This document shows, piece after piece, positions 9,429-18,971 of a DNA stretch of 64,000 nucleotides. How positions within the stretch are numbered: position 1 is the first letter of the stretch; every line of letters begins with the position of its first letter. Source of the stretch: an uncultured Roseburia sp. (GTDB taxonomy: Bacteria > Bacillota > Clostridia > Lachnospirales > Lachnospiraceae); NCBI GenBank assembly GCA_934309475.1, contig CAKRDK010000011.1:1-64000 (forward strand), in the 5' to 3' direction. The notes under the pieces were generated by a model. That model had not been told where the DNA came from and did not search any database. It saw nothing but the letters and a program-made list of their open reading frames with translations. Made by a program: the position numbers and the translations under genes.

Positions 9429-9538
9429 CTCCGCCTGCGGCGGGTCGCATTTGCGACATGATTCAACTCCGCCGCAGTGCGATTCTCGCGAAGCATTTTT
9501 CTGTAATAGGAACGAAATTTCCTATTACAGAAAAATGC
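9410..9538. repeat. Dispersed hairpin-rich element, copy 1
   Basis: The first 83 bases (9410-9492) match 15316-15398 at 81 of 83 positions and hold several small palindromes: AATCCTGC/GCAGGATT, CCGCC/GGCGG and GTCGCA/TGCGAC. They are followed by a perfect 20-bp inverted repeat (9493-9512 and 9519-9538) around a 6-base loop. It fills the asd / ATPase intergenic region. No ORF is inside, and I see no target-site duplication. It resembles REP/BIME-type or MITE-type non-coding repeats; the family is not one I can name. Confidence 0.85.
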
Positions 9539-9604
9539 CAGCTCCAACTCTCTGACTTAAGATTGTTGAAACTGACACCTTCTTCTGACCCAAACGGTTT
9601 GATT

Positions 9605-10696
9605 TTATTTTTTTGTAATATATCCCTGTGCTTTTAACAGCTCTGCACATAAGACAGCTCCACCGGCTGCGCCGCGGACTGTATTGTGGGAAAGTCCGAC
9701 GAATTTCCAATCATATACGGTATCTTCTCTTAAACGACCAACGGAAACGCCCATACCGTTCTCGAAGTTGACATCCAATGCAACCTGTGGACGGTTATCT
9801 TCCTCAAGATACTGGATAAACTGCTTTGGTGCGCTCGGAAGTTCTAACTCCTGTGGCACACCACGGTAATTTCTCAATGCTTCTACTAACTGCTCTTTGG
9901 TCGGTTTTTTCTTAAACTTCACAAAGACTGCAGCGGTATGTCCGTTCAATACCGGAACACGGATACACTGACAGGTAATCACCGGTGATGCAGCCGGAAC
10001 GATTTCCTTTTTCTCATCATCGATATGACCCCAGATACGAAGTGGCTCTTTTTCCGATTTCTCTTCCTCTCCGCCAATATACGGAATGATATTTCCTACC
10101 ATCTCCGGCCAGTCTTTAAAGGTTTTTCCTGCACCGGAAATTGCCTGATAAGTTGTCGCAACAACTTCATACGGCTCAAATTCTTTCCAAGCGGTAAGAA
10201 CAGGTGCGTAGGACTGGATGGAACAGTTTGGTTTTACTGCAACGAAACCGCGTGTTGTGCCAAGTCTCTCTTTCTGATATTTGATGACTTCCATGTGCTC
10301 CGGGTTGATTTCCGGCACAACCATCGGCACATCCGGTGTCCATCTGTGTGCACTGTTATTAGAGACAACCGGTGTCTCTGTCTTTGCGTAATCTTCTTCA
10401 ATCTTTTTGATTTCTTCTTTTGTCATGTCTACTGCTGAAAATACAAAATCAACTTCAGACGCAACTTTCTCTACCTCGTTGACATTCATGACAACAATAT
10501 TTTTTACAGCTTCCGGCATCGGTGTATCCATTTTCCATCTGCCGCCCACTGCCTCTTCATAGGTTTTACCGGCACTTCTTGGACTTGCAGCAATTGTCGT
10601 TACCTCAAACCACGGATGATTTTCCAACAGAGAAATAAATCTCTGTCCTACCATACCGGTTCCACCTAAAATACCAACTTTTAATTTCTCGCTCAT
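9605..10696 (-). CDS. asd: Aspartate-semialdehyde dehydrogenase
   Basis: Reduces aspartyl phosphate to aspartate semialdehyde with NADPH, the branch point to lysine/diaminopimelate, threonine and methionine. The N-terminus has the nucleotide-binding motif ILGGTGMVGQRF, the active-site Cys lies in KPNCSIQSY, and the conserved region YQAISGAGKTF follows; the length (363 residues) fits the archaeal/Gram-positive type. I start at the ATG of MSEKLKVG (10696), which has AGGAG ten bases upstream; the longer in-frame start at 10729 has no ribosome site and adds residues before the Rossmann fold. It has its own promoter and is followed by a dispersed repeat element whose hairpins probably end the transcript. 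Confidence 0.93.
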   Translation of the reverse strand: MSEKLKVGILGGTGMVGQRFISLLENHPWFEVTTIAASPRSAGKTYEEAVGGRWKMDTPMPEAVKNIVVMNVNEVEKVASEVDFVFSAVDMTKEEIKKIEEDYAKTETPVVSNNSAHRWTPDVPMVVPEINPEHMEVIKYQKERLGTTRGFVAVKPNCSIQSYAPVLTAWKEFEPYEVVATTYQAISGAGKTFKDWPEMVGNIIPYIGGEEEKSEKEPLRIWGHIDDEKKEIVPAASPVITCQCIRVPVLNGHTAAVFVKFKKKPTKEQLVEALRNYRGVPQELELPSAPKQFIQYLEEDNRPQVALDVNFENGMGVSVGRLREDTVYDWKFVGLSHNTVRGAAGGAVLCAELLKAQGYITKK

Positions 10697-10804
10697 TTCT
10701 TCTAATCTCCTCTTATCTTTTTCCAGCATTCAGTGTCAACCTGATACGTTACATGTTTTTTCCTTCTTGTCCGTACCACGCGAACATTTGTCGCTCTGTA
10801 AAAT

Positions 10805-10833
10805 ATATTACGTGATTTGAGGTAAAAAAGCAA
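10805..10833 (-). promoter_or_regulatory. Sigma-A promoter for asd
   Basis: Minus strand TTGCTT (10833-10828), 17-base spacer, TAATAT (10810-10805). It leaves a leader of about 100 bases before the asd start. The leader holds only short weak stems and is too short for a lysine riboswitch. Confidence 0.55.
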
Positions 10834-10920
10834 GCACCAATTTATACAAATTTTGCAAAAAACATCACATTTCTTGTGCATATCATACAACATTGCGTTA
10901 CCGCTGCAACGTATGCTTCC

Positions 10921-12318
10921 TTATTGGTTCTGCCAGTTTCCTTCTCCGTTTAAATATTCTTTTTCAAGTGCAATCACTTTTTCCATGGCGTCTTTCCCAG
11001 GCGCACCGACGGTCAGACGTTTGTTCACGCAGGTCTCCATGGAAATCGCTTCGTAGATATCTTCCTCAAAAACAGGACTGATTTTCTTTAACTCGTCTAA
11101 GGACATATCATCAATGGCAATTTCCTTTTCAATACAGTAAAGTACAATCTGTCCCACGATTCCATGCGCGTCACGGAACGGCACTCCGTGGTTTACCAGA
11201 TAATCTGCCGCATCCGTCGCATTGGTAAACCCCTTGTTTGCTGAACTTCGCATCACATCCTTGTTAAATTTCATTGTAGCAAGCATGCCATTGAACAGGG
11301 AAATGCAGCCCTTGACGGTGTCCATTGCATCAAAGGAAAGTTCCTTATCCTCCTGCATATCTTTGTTGTAGGCAAGTGGGATTCCCTTCATCGTCGTAAG
11401 CAGCGACATCAATGCACCGTACACACGCCCCGTCTTTCCACGTACCAATTCTGCGATATCCGGATTTTTTTTCTGTGGCATGATACTGCTTCCGGTACTG
11501 TAGGCGTCGTCAATCTCCACAAACTGGTACTCATTGGAATTCCAGATAATCACTTCCTCCGAGAAACGGCTTAGATGCATCATAATTGTGGCGCAGGCGG
11601 ATAAATATTCAATCAGATAATCTCGATCCGATACGCCATCCATACTGTTTAACGTCGGACCATAGAATCCCATAAGTTCTGCCGTATACGCACGGTCTAA
11701 CGGATAAGTCGTTCCTGCTAACGCACCGGAGCCTAACGGGCAGTAATTCATTCGTTCGTATATATCATGCAGACGCTGTCTGTCCCGCTTAAACATCTCA
11801 AAATAAGCTCCCATATGGTGTGCTAACGTGATTGGCTGCGCCTTCTGTAAATGGGTAAAGCCCGGCATAATGGTCTCCGTGTTCTCTTCCATAATATGAA
11901 GAATCGTCTCTAACAATTCCTTTAACAATTCATCCGTGTATAATACTTCCAATCTTGTATACAAGCGCATGTCAAGCGCAACCTGGTCATTTCTACTTCG
12001 TCCGGTATGTAATTTTTTCCCGGTATCGCCTAAACGGTCAATCAGGTTGGCTTCCACAAAGCTGTGAATATCCTCGTATTCGCTTGTAATCTCAAGCCGT
12101 CCCTCTTCTACATCTTTCCGGATTTCGTCTAAGCATGCAACAATCTGCTTCATCTCTTCCTGCGTCAGAATCCCCTGTTTTCCAAGCATGCATACATGTG
12201 CAATGCTGCCTTCTATATCCTGTTTATAAAATTTCTGGTCAAACGAAATTGATGCGTTGAAATTGTAAACTAACTGATCTGTTTCCTTTGTAAATCTTCC
12301 GCCCCATAACTGTGCCAT
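10921..12318 (-). CDS. argH: Argininosuccinate lyase
   Basis: Cytoplasmic enzyme that splits argininosuccinate into arginine and fumarate in the last step of arginine synthesis. The 465 residues begin [18 protein letters not shown], include [13 protein letters not shown], and carry the fumarase/lyase superfamily signature [11 protein letters not shown] with the catalytic serine. A GGGAGG site lies nine bases before the ATG. It starts two bases after the queH stop, so queH and argH form one transcript. An ArgR repressor is encoded at 33885, but I see no convincing ARG box directly before queH. Confidence 0.96.
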   Translation of the reverse strand: MAQLWGGRFTKETDQLVYNFNASISFDQKFYKQDIEGSIAHVCMLGKQGILTQEEMKQIVACLDEIRKDVEEGRLEITSEYEDIHSFVEANLIDRLGDTGKKLHTGRSRNDQVALDMRLYTRLEVLYTDELLKELLETILHIMEENTETIMPGFTHLQKAQPITLAHHMGAYFEMFKRDRQRLHDIYERMNYCPLGSGALAGTTYPLDRAYTAELMGFYGPTLNSMDGVSDRDYLIEYLSACATIMMHLSRFSEEVIIWNSNEYQFVEIDDAYSTGSSIMPQKKNPDIAELVRGKTGRVYGALMSLLTTMKGIPLAYNKDMQEDKELSFDAMDTVKGCISLFNGMLATMKFNKDVMRSSANKGFTNATDAADYLVNHGVPFRDAHGIVGQIVLYCIEKEIAIDDMSLDELKKISPVFEEDIYEAISMETCVNKRLTVGAPGKDAMEKVIALEKEYLNGEGNWQNQ

Positions 12319-12320
12319 TT

Positions 12321-12965
12321 CTATTCCTCCCTTTCTTTCTCTGCAATCTCCCTGTCACGCTGATTCTTCGAAAAAACACAACCGCAGTAATACTGACGGT
12401 ACATGCCATATTCATTAGAAAGCGCAACCGAGCGCTGATAGCCGCCTTTTTTCTTAAAATCTGAATACAGGTAAGAAACTCCGTACTCCTGTTCGAGCAT
12501 CCCGCCGATTTCATTCAGCTTTGCCGCATTTTTCAACGGGCTAATGGATAACGTTGTCGTAAAATAATCCATTCCAAGTCTCTTTGCAAATTCTGCCGCC
12601 TCGCGCAGGCGAAGCTCATAGCATAAAAAACAGCGTTCTCCGCCTTCTTTCACCTCTTCAAGCCCCTTTGCCATGGCATAAAATTTCTCTTTGTCGTATG
12701 CGCCTTCTAAAAAGGAAATCTCATACTTTGCCGGAACTTTCCGAATAAATTCCTTCTGTTCCTCCACACGCTTCTTATATTCCTCATCCGGATAGATATT
12801 GGGATTGTAATAAAAAACCGTAATGTAGAAATAATTGGATAAATATTCAAGGCAGTACGAACTGCACGGAGCACAGCAACTATGTAGCAGCAATGTAGGT
12901 ATCTTGCCGTTCTTCTGATTTTCTTCTAACGTTTTTTCTAGTACTTTTTGATAATTTATGTTCAT
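12321..12965 (-). CDS. queH: Epoxyqueuosine reductase QueH
   Basis: Last step of queuosine synthesis in tRNA: reduces epoxyqueuosine to queuosine; the non-homologous replacement of QueG. The 214-residue length and cysteine pattern match the QueH (DUF208) family: Cys30, Cys31 and Cys34 in SCCAPC, Cys112 and Cys115 in CFLCYELRL, and Cys194 and Cys196 in YYCGC, expected to bind an iron-sulfur cluster and a second metal. It precedes argH by two bases; the pairing looks like convenience, not a shared pathway. Confidence 0.9.
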   Translation of the reverse strand: MNINYQKVLEKTLEENQKNGKIPTLLLHSCCAPCSSYCLEYLSNYFYITVFYYNPNIYPDEEYKKRVEEQKEFIRKVPAKYEISFLEGAYDKEKFYAMAKGLEEVKEGGERCFLCYELRLREAAEFAKRLGMDYFTTTLSISPLKNAAKLNEIGGMLEQEYGVSYLYSDFKKKGGYQRSVALSNEYGMYRQYYCGCVFSKNQRDREIAEKEREE

Positions 12966-13019
12966 ACTCCACCTATTTTACAAGATTATAATGAATATTT
13001 CAATATATATCATGTATAA

Positions 13020-14186
13020 TTATTCATTTTCTTTTTTAAGATACGATAAAATTTCCTTGGCACGGCACTCCCATGTATGTTCCCTGCAAAAACATGCATA
13101 TTCCTGCTCCTGCATCTCTTCACGCAGGCTGCGGTTTATCAGCAGCTCCTCCGCCATCGATGCCATCCCCTTTAAATCCTTTAAAGTATACAGCATACAT
13201 TCTTTTTTACCGGAAAAATATTCATTTTTCACTGGATTTTCATCTGACAACACCACCGCGCGGTTTGCCATTCCAGCAAATACCCGGTCATGAATCCCAT
13301 GATGAAAAAACGGTGCCACATCCAACAGAACATGCTCACGTGCAATTTTTTCGAATGAAAGATTGAAAAATACTGCCTTCTCGATGGTAAGCCTGCCACC
13401 CTGCGGCGCCCTATACTTGTTCCAGTCTTCCCCCATCACCTTCACCGGAATCCCCGCCTGTAAGAGGGTATCGAGCACTTTCTGACGGTAATAGTTTCTG
13501 ACATAGGCATCCACCGGATACATCTGGTTCATCTCACTTCGGAATTCTGTCGCGCTTTTGACTTCTCCGCGCTCTTTTAATATTCGCCGGTATGCCTCCT
13601 CCATCGGAAGAAGCGGGTCTGCAATTCGCATCTCCAATAATTTCTGCATGGTCGGATGGAAGACTTTTGGCACCGTCGCCATACCGTGTTCTACGTTTTC
13701 GAGACTGCCATAGGTTGCCGGGAAAAACACGGTCACCTCTTTCTCCTTTTGCACCCGGATAAAGCTCTCGGTCGCCGCCAACGGAAGAAAATGCGACGCT
13801 TCCACCTCCGGATAATATTCCCTGATATATGCCTGCTGTGAAGTATCCACAACGATTGCATGGGAAGATTTCATCGATGCTTCAAGCGCTACATGGTGAA
13901 AAAGCGGATGGTCAATCACCCAGTTATAAAATGGTCCATCTAAATGATCCACAAACAAGCTTCCATCCTCAAGTGCCATTCTAGGGAGCAGCGAGTTAAA
14001 ATCCAATATCAGATCATAACTTTTTTCCAGAAACCGGTCTAATTTTTCATCTAAGTCATCTTCCTTTGCAAGCTCACACACCTCCACCGCGTGCCCTAAT
14101 CGTTCAAACGCCTCTCCAATCTGGTTTGCGAAAAAATTGCTGGAAAAATAACAGATTTCCCTTGAACTGAAAATAAGTATCCTCAA
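13020..14186 (-). CDS. Glycosyltransferase-like protein (DUF3880 / CgeB type)
   Basis: 388 residues with the look of a GT-B glycosyltransferase: an N-terminal Rossmann half (ILIFSSREICYFSSNFFANQIGEAFERLGH) and a C-terminal half with VLLDVAPFFHHGIHDRVFAGMANRAVVLSD, typical of the CgeB/'glycosyl transferase 1_2' group found with spore-coat and surface glycosylation. Acceptor and donor are unknown. The start is TTG, with GGAG eleven bases upstream, and its TTGA overlaps the TGA stop of the HD gene, so the two are translationally coupled. Confidence 0.65.
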   Translation of the reverse strand: MRILIFSSREICYFSSNFFANQIGEAFERLGHAVEVCELAKEDDLDEKLDRFLEKSYDLILDFNSLLPRMALEDGSLFVDHLDGPFYNWVIDHPLFHHVALEASMKSSHAIVVDTSQQAYIREYYPEVEASHFLPLAATESFIRVQKEKEVTVFFPATYGSLENVEHGMATVPKVFHPTMQKLLEMRIADPLLPMEEAYRRILKERGEVKSATEFRSEMNQMYPVDAYVRNYYRQKVLDTLLQAGIPVKVMGEDWNKYRAPQGGRLTIEKAVFFNLSFEKIAREHVLLDVAPFFHHGIHDRVFAGMANRAVVLSDENPVKNEYFSGKKECMLYTLKDLKGMASMAEELLINRSLREEMQEQEYACFCREHTWECRAKEILSYLKKENE

Positions 14187-14674
14187 ATTTGAAACATCTC
14201 CTCTGCTAGTTTTCTTCCTGTCTTTGTCTTAAAAATACGTTCCACCGCCTGGCGCACCGTCTCTCCATCTGCTCCATCTTCATACAGATTCACAAGAAAA
14301 TCCGCCTCCACAAGAATCTGATAATCTAATCCGTCGATTGCATGGTAAGTGTGATGATGTCCAATCAGATAGCAGACCCGTTCTATCTCGTCCCCACCAA
14401 AATGAAGTGTTTCCAACATCTCTCTGGCAATATCCGGTCCCAGCTCCTCCTGAAGCTTTCCATCACATCTTCCATAGATTTCTTCTGCTTTATGGATGCC
14501 AATATCATGCGTATAAGCTGCCGCTTCAAGTATCTTCAATTCCTTTGCTTTTAACCCTTCCGCAATCCCGATGAGCCTTGCAAAACTATGTACTTTCACA
14601 AAATGCTGTATTCTCTTCGGGTCGCCTGCATCAAGGCGTATCATTTCCATGTAAAGTTGTTCTAGCTGTTCCAT
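14183..14674 (-). CDS. HD-domain phosphohydrolase
   Basis: 163-residue single-domain metal-dependent phosphohydrolase. The HD metal ligands are visible: His in VHSFAR, His-Asp in YTHDIGIH, His residues in GHHHTY and Asp in VEADFLVN. Small HD proteins of this type often act on nucleotides or (p)ppGpp-like substrates, but the substrate cannot be read from sequence. It overlaps the downstream glycosyltransferase gene by four bases. The upstream ribosome site is weak (GGGTGAAATCGGG). Confidence 0.75.
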   Translation of the reverse strand: MEQLEQLYMEMIRLDAGDPKRIQHFVKVHSFARLIGIAEGLKAKELKILEAAAYTHDIGIHKAEEIYGRCDGKLQEELGPDIAREMLETLHFGGDEIERVCYLIGHHHTYHAIDGLDYQILVEADFLVNLYEDGADGETVRQAVERIFKTKTGRKLAEEMFQI

Positions 14675-14738
14675 TTTCCCGATTTCACCCTTTTCTTTCC
14701 CGTTTTCGCACTTTTAATCATTTTAATGCGTATTAAAT

Positions 14739-14767
14739 ATATTAATTTACATCTATTGTTTTGATAA
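14739..14767 (-). promoter_or_regulatory. Possible promoter for the HD / glycosyltransferase pair
   Basis: Minus strand TTATCA (14767-14762), 17-base spacer, TAATAT (14744-14739), about 65 bases before the HD start. The region is very AT-rich, so chance matches are likely. Confidence 0.35.
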
Positions 14768-14792
14768 ATTTTAGGTTTCTTATCATAAAAAG

Positions 14793-14833
14793 CAAAAAGG
14801 AACTTATTGCATTTCGCGCAGCAAGTCCCTTTC
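14793..14833 (-). terminator. Terminator after the small membrane-protein gene
   Basis: Minus strand AAAGGGACTTGC pairs imperfectly with GCAATAAGTTCCTTT and is followed by TTGCTTTTT. It lies 24 bases beyond the stop of the 14857-15171 gene. Confidence 0.6.
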
Positions 14834-14856
14834 TTCGTTCACACATTCTTCCCTGT

Positions 14857-15171
14857 CTATGCCTCTTTCCAGGATTTCAAAGCATAAAGTGCTGCCATAT
14901 AAATCAGCACAATGAAAATCATGAAGATAATCTGTCCTGCAAGAATTCCTGCAATCACCTCAATTAAGAGAACCAGACCATGAAGCCATACAGGCTCATT
15001 ATCAAGACACGCTGCAATTCCTGCCTGTAATAATAAAATGACACACGCCGGAACAACCGCTACTTTTAACGCCAATACACTGATAAGAACCACAACAAGA
15101 GCCGCAACCGCCACACTTCCTATTGCGATATTCTGTTTGTTTTCTGATACTTGTTGTTTCTTTTCGCTCAT
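14857..15171 (-). CDS. Small membrane protein of unknown function
   Basis: About 104 residues: a polar N-terminus rich in Lys and Gln, then three hydrophobic segments (IGSVAVAALVVVLISVLAL, a second around VVPACVILLLQAGIAA, and a C-terminal pair around LVLLIEVIAGILAGQIIFMIFIVLIYMAALYAL), ending Lys-Ser-Trp-Lys-Glu-Ala in the cytoplasm. I do not recognise a family. I start it at the ATG of MSEKKQQ (15171), which has GGAGAGAGG upstream, and not at the in-frame ATG eleven residues earlier. It has its own terminator and faces the SGNH esterase gene across dispersed element copy 2. Confidence 0.6.
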   Translation of the reverse strand: MSEKKQQVSENKQNIAIGSVAVAALVVVLISVLALKVAVVPACVILLLQAGIAACLDNEPVWLHGLVLLIEVIAGILAGQIIFMIFIVLIYMAALYALKSWKEA

Positions 15172-15315
15172 CTTCTTTCCTCTCTCCTTCGCACTTTTCA
15201 TCACATGAACTCATTATATCAATTTCCCTAGAAAAGGACAACCTGATTTTGCGCAGAATCAATTTTTTCTTGTTTTTCGATTGTTTTTACGGTATGATGA
15301 AATTTATATAAAATA

Positions 15316-15441
15316 GAATCCTGCTTGCAGGATTCTCCGCCTGCGGCGGGTCACATTTGCGACATGATTCAACTCCGCCGCAGTGCGATTCTCGCGAGGC
15401 ATTTATATGTAATAGGAACAAAATTTCCTATTACATATAAA
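15316..15441. repeat. Dispersed hairpin-rich element, copy 2
   Basis: Second copy of the element at 9410, in the same orientation. It lies between the divergent genes at 15171 (minus) and 15466 (plus). The 83-base body differs at two positions. It is followed by a perfect 17-bp inverted repeat (15402-15418 and 15425-15441) around a 6-base loop. Compared with copy 1 the stem has two base-pair swaps, each compensated on the other arm. Confidence 0.85.
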
Positions 15442-15465
15442 AAATATACAAGAATTGAGGATTGA

Positions 15466-16647
15466 ATGATTATGAAAGAACATAAATGGGTCTCCATGTG
15501 GGGAAATGCTGTTTCTATTGCAACCCACCGGCCAGAATCCTATGCGAAAAATATCACGCTGCGCTACCCGGTCTATGCGCCCTTTTCCGGCAGCGCATTG
15601 CGTTTCACTTTTGATAATTACTGCGGAACAGAACCAGTAACCATCACGCGCGCGACGGTTGCCGTCTCTGCGGCATCTTCCCTGACGTCTTCCGCTTTAT
15701 CGTGTCCGGTCAAACTAGAAACCTTAAAGCCTCTGACCTTTCACGGAAAAAGCGATGTCACGCTCGCTTCCGGCGCAACCGTTGTCAGTGATGAACTTCC
15801 TTTTGACGTCACTGCCCAAAGCCAGCTTGTCGTCAGCTTCTACCTTGCAGACTTCACGCAGATGCAATCCGCTGTGCTTATCACCGGTCCACTCTCCCAT
15901 GCTTATTTTTCGATAGGGGATCAGACAAACACACCTGTCCTTCCGGCAAACGAAAGCAAGAGCACAAACTGGTTTTATTTTTTAAGCAACATTGACATCT
16001 TAACTTCCAGTGAAAAACATGCTGTCATCTGTTACGGGGATTCCATCACTGCCCAGGATTGGCCGGATTATCTCTCACTGCTGTTAAAAGAAAATCAAAT
16101 CACAGACACTTCTGTCATACGCCGTGCCACCAGCGGTTCACGGATCTTAAGACAGTACGACTGCATTACCTATGATTCCTACGGGTTAAAAGGGAAAAAT
16201 CGTTTTGAACACGAAGTTCCAACTGCCGGTGCTGACACCGTCATCATCCAGCAGGGAATCAACGATATTATCCATCCTGTTGGAACAGACGTCAATCAGT
16301 TCCGTCCCATGAGTGATTTGCCAACTGTGGAGGAAATGATAGATGGTATCCGTTGGTACATTTCCAAGGCAAAAAGCTACGGTTACCGCGTTCTGCTTGG
16401 CACGCTGCTTCCAATTCACGGCTGGCGCACCTACGCTCCTTTCCGTGAGGAGATGCGTAAAGAACTCAACGACTGGATTCGGACGACCTCAGAAGCCGAC
16501 GGCTGTATCGACTTTGATGTTGCTCTGCGCAATCCTGATTTCCCAACTGCATTCCAAAATGGTTTCGACAGTGGCGACCATCTTCATCCAAGTGGTGACG
16601 CCTATCGCGAAATGGCACAAACCGTCCTTCCGTTTCTCCAGAAATAA
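15466..16647 (+). CDS. SGNH/GDSL hydrolase, probable carbohydrate esterase
   Basis: 393-residue intracellular esterase without a signal peptide. An N-terminal beta-sandwich-like half (1-180) precedes a C-terminal SGNH domain with the four blocks: Ser193 in YGDSITAQDW, Gly in ATSGSR, Asn266 in QQGINDI, and the Asp371/His374 pair in SGDHLHPSG. Such two-part enzymes commonly deacetylate oligosaccharides; the true substrate is unknown. ATG-ATT-ATG offers two starts (15466 or 15472); GAGG at 15457-15460 is close to the first and better spaced for the second. It stands alone on the plus strand, directly after a dispersed hairpin element, and shares a bidirectional terminator with udk. Confidence 0.75.
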   Translation: MIMKEHKWVSMWGNAVSIATHRPESYAKNITLRYPVYAPFSGSALRFTFDNYCGTEPVTITRATVAVSAASSLTSSALSCPVKLETLKPLTFHGKSDVTLASGATVVSDELPFDVTAQSQLVVSFYLADFTQMQSAVLITGPLSHAYFSIGDQTNTPVLPANESKSTNWFYFLSNIDILTSSEKHAVICYGDSITAQDWPDYLSLLLKENQITDTSVIRRATSGSRILRQYDCITYDSYGLKGKNRFEHEVPTAGADTVIIQQGINDIIHPVGTDVNQFRPMSDLPTVEEMIDGIRWYISKAKSYGYRVLLGTLLPIHGWRTYAPFREEMRKELNDWIRTTSEADGCIDFDVALRNPDFPTAFQNGFDSGDHLHPSGDAYREMAQTVLPFLQK

Positions 16648-16657
16648 CATTTAATGT

Positions 16658-16699
16658 AAAAAGAAGCAGACCTTATCATCATAAGACCTGCTTCTTTTT
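16658..16699. terminator. Bidirectional terminator between the esterase gene and udk
   Basis: AAAAAGAAGCAG and CTGCTTCTTTTT form a perfect 12-bp stem with further inner pairing (TTAT/ATAA). The A-rich and T-rich flanks let it work for both converging genes. Confidence 0.85.
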
Positions 16700-16719
16700 G
16701 TATTCGGAAATGTTCCTCA

Positions 16720-17340
16720 TTATTTTTCTGCTAAGTGCTTTCGCACACGCTGTATCAGCATCTCTAATGCCACCACATTCTCTCCGCCTTCCGGAATAAT
16801 AATATCGGCACGGCGTTTACTCGGTTCCACGAACTGTTCATGCATCGGTTTTACAGTTGTCAGGTACTGGTCAATGACACTGTCTAAGGAACGTCCGCGT
16901 TCCTTTACATCTCTTACAATTCTTCGTAAGATTCGAACATCTGCATCTGTATCAACAAATACCTTGATATCCATCAAATCACAGAGACATGCCTCTGCAA
17001 AAATCAAGATTCCTTCCAAAACAATGACCGGAGCCGGCTCCACTAAAATCGTTTCGTCTGAACGGTTATGTATCGAATAGTCATATACTGGCATCTCAAT
17101 GGATTGACCTTCTTTCAAAAGTCGTAAATGTTCACACAGCAAATCGGTATCAAATGCGTCCGGATGGTCATAATTTAATTTTGATCGCTCTTCATAACAC
17201 ATTTCATCATGACGTTTATAGTAATTGTCATGGCGCAGAATGCTGACCTCATCCCTTCCAAAATTGTCCACCAACTTATCTGCAAGCGTTGTCTTTCCAC
17301 TTCCTGTTCCGCCTGCGATTCCGATTAAGATTGTGTTCAT
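16720..17340 (-). CDS. udk: Uridine/cytidine kinase
   Basis: Phosphorylates uridine or cytidine to the monophosphate for pyrimidine salvage. 206 residues with the P-loop GGTGSGKTT at the N-terminus and conserved uridine kinase segments (HDNYYKRHD, NYDHPDAFD, PVYDYSIH, LEGILIF). It is the last gene of the nucleoside transport and salvage run and lies 31 bases after deoC, so imported uridine can be used directly. Confidence 0.94.
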   Translation of the reverse strand: MNTILIGIAGGTGSGKTTLADKLVDNFGRDEVSILRHDNYYKRHDEMCYEERSKLNYDHPDAFDTDLLCEHLRLLKEGQSIEMPVYDYSIHNRSDETILVEPAPVIVLEGILIFAEACLCDLMDIKVFVDTDADVRILRRIVRDVKERGRSLDSVIDQYLTTVKPMHEQFVEPSKRRADIIIPEGGENVVALEMLIQRVRKHLAEK

Positions 17341-17371
17341 ATTGAATCCCTATTGCCTTTCTGCTTCTTTT

Positions 17372-18016
17372 CTATTTTCCAATGATTGCAAGTGTTGCAC
17401 TTGTTCCAAGACGGTTTGCACCTGCATCAATCATAGCCTGTGCTTCTTCTGCGGAATGAATACCACCGGAAGCTTTTACGCCCATCTCTGCACCAACTGT
17501 TTTTCTCATAAGTGCAACATCTTCTGCCTTTGCTCCTGCAGTAGAAAATCCTGTAGAAGTCTTAACAAAGTCTGCTCCCGCTTCTTTGGATAATTCACAT
17601 GCTTTTACTTTCTCTTCGTCTGTCAAAAGACATGTCTCAATGATTACCTTAAGTACAATATCTTTTCCGCAAACTTCTTTTAATGTCTTAATGTCATTTA
17701 AAACGTAGTCGTATTTCTTATCTTTTAATGCACCAACATTGATTACCATATCAACTTCTGTTGCACCATCTTCGATTGCTGCTTTTGTCTCAAAAGCTTT
17801 CACTCTTGTGTCAGACATTCCTAACGGGAATCCAACTACAGTACATACATCGACGTCAGAACCTTTTAATTTCTCCGCAACGAATTTTGTATAGTACTGG
17901 TTCACACATACGGACGCGAAATTGTTTTCTAATGCTTCCTCACAGATTTTAGCAACCTGTGCTTCTGTTGCATCAGCTTTTAAAATTGTGTGATCAAAAT
18001 ATTTTGTATTTATCAT
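17372..18016 (-). CDS. deoC: Deoxyribose-phosphate aldolase
   Basis: Splits 2-deoxyribose-5-phosphate into acetaldehyde and glyceraldehyde-3-phosphate, allowing growth on deoxynucleosides. 214 residues; the Schiff-base lysine is Lys152 in [13 protein letters not shown], and the conserved DHTILK and VVGFPLG segments are present. It follows the second permease gene by 16 bases and precedes udk, tying it to nucleoside import. No phosphopentomutase or nucleoside phosphorylase gene is in the window; they must lie elsewhere. Confidence 0.96.
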   Translation of the reverse strand: MINTKYFDHTILKADATEAQVAKICEEALENNFASVCVNQYYTKFVAEKLKGSDVDVCTVVGFPLGMSDTRVKAFETKAAIEDGATEVDMVINVGALKDKKYDYVLNDIKTLKEVCGKDIVLKVIIETCLLTDEEKVKACELSKEAGADFVKTSTGFSTAGAKAEDVALMRKTVGAEMGVKASGGIHSAEEAQAMIDAGANRLGTSATLAIIGK

Positions 18017-18032
18017 ATCTCTTCTCTCCCTC

Positions 18033-18971
18033 TTATCTCATTCCTTTATCATATGGAATACCTTCGGCTTTCGGTGCCTGGGAATTCTTTGATGTAAAGG
18101 CAAGAATAATCATTGATGCGATAAATGGCATCATGCTGTAAATGTTCTTTGACAAGCCAAGGCTGGCAAGTGCTGTTGAGTCTGCAATGTTGGCAAGGGA
18201 ACGGAATACTGCGAAGAATACCGCTGCCGCTGCAATACGATATGGTTTCCACTGACCGAAAATCATAACTGCCAAAGCAAGGAAACCTGCTCCTGCTACT
18301 CCAACCTCAAAGTTCCATGTTGTAACGGAAGGAACGATGTAAGCAAATCCACCGATTCCACCGAGCACACCGGAAATCATAACACCGGTATATCTCCACT
18401 GGTATACATTAATACCTACAGAGTCTGCAGCCTGTGGATGTTCACCACAGGAACGGAGACGTAAGCCCCATTTTGTCTTAAAGAGGAAAATGTAACTGCA
18501 TACCAGAATGATGATACCAATAATCAAAAAGATGTTGATAGTAACCGGTCCGATTTTATAAATAAATGCAGAGTTGTCATATGTCAGCTTTGCAGATGCA
18601 GCACCGTTTCCTGATGCTGAAGAGTTGTTGAACGCTTTTACAACGACAATTGCAATTGCAGTTGCCATCATGTTAAGCGCCGTACCACCGATTGTCTGAT
18701 CTGCCTTCAATGTAATGGCAGAGAATCCAAGCAAAAGGGAATACAAAAGTCCTGCTACCGCACTTGCCAAAATAGAAAGCGCAACCAGAACACCTGCCGG
18801 AAGCTTTCCACCACATAAAGAAAGAACAAAGACACCTGCTAAACCACCGATTGACATGATACCCTCTAATGCGATATTGATAACACCGCTTCGCTCTGAG
18901 AACATACCGCCGAGCGCAACTAATGTCAATACAACCGCATACAATAATGTAAACTTAATCAATAAAAACAT
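18033..18971 (-). CDS. Nucleoside ABC transporter permease (NupC/YufQ type)
   Basis: 312 residues, mostly hydrophobic, with about eight to ten membrane segments, belonging to the BPD_transp_2 family used with BMP-type binding proteins. The ligand-proximal motif GALGG.../[16 protein letters not shown] and the [18 protein letters not shown] start are typical. Its ATG overlaps the stop of the preceding permease gene (TAATG), so both subunits are made together. It forms the membrane channel with the product of 18971-20080. Confidence 0.88.
   Translation of the reverse strand: MFLLIKFTLLYAVVLTLVALGGMFSERSGVINIALEGIMSIGGLAGVFVLSLCGGKLPAGVLVALSILASAVAGLLYSLLLGFSAITLKADQTIGGTALNMMATAIAIVVVKAFNNSSASGNGAASAKLTYDNSAFIYKIGPVTINIFLIIGIIILVCSYIFLFKTKWGLRLRSCGEHPQAADSVGINVYQWRYTGVMISGVLGGIGGFAYIVPSVTTWNFEVGVAGAGFLALAVMIFGQWKPYRIAAAAVFFAVFRSLANIADSTALASLGLSKNIYSMMPFIASMIILAFTSKNSQAPKAEGIPYDKGMR

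Noticed and set aside
10697..10805. Lysine riboswitch or T-box in the asd leader
   Set aside because: The leader after the likely promoter is only about 100 bases and has neither the lysine aptamer core nor a T-box sequence.
13020..15171. Possible defence or mobile islet (glycosyltransferase, HD, small membrane protein)
   Set aside because: No nuclease, helicase, transposase or integrase is nearby, and the HD and glycosyltransferase genes look like ordinary chromosomal genes.
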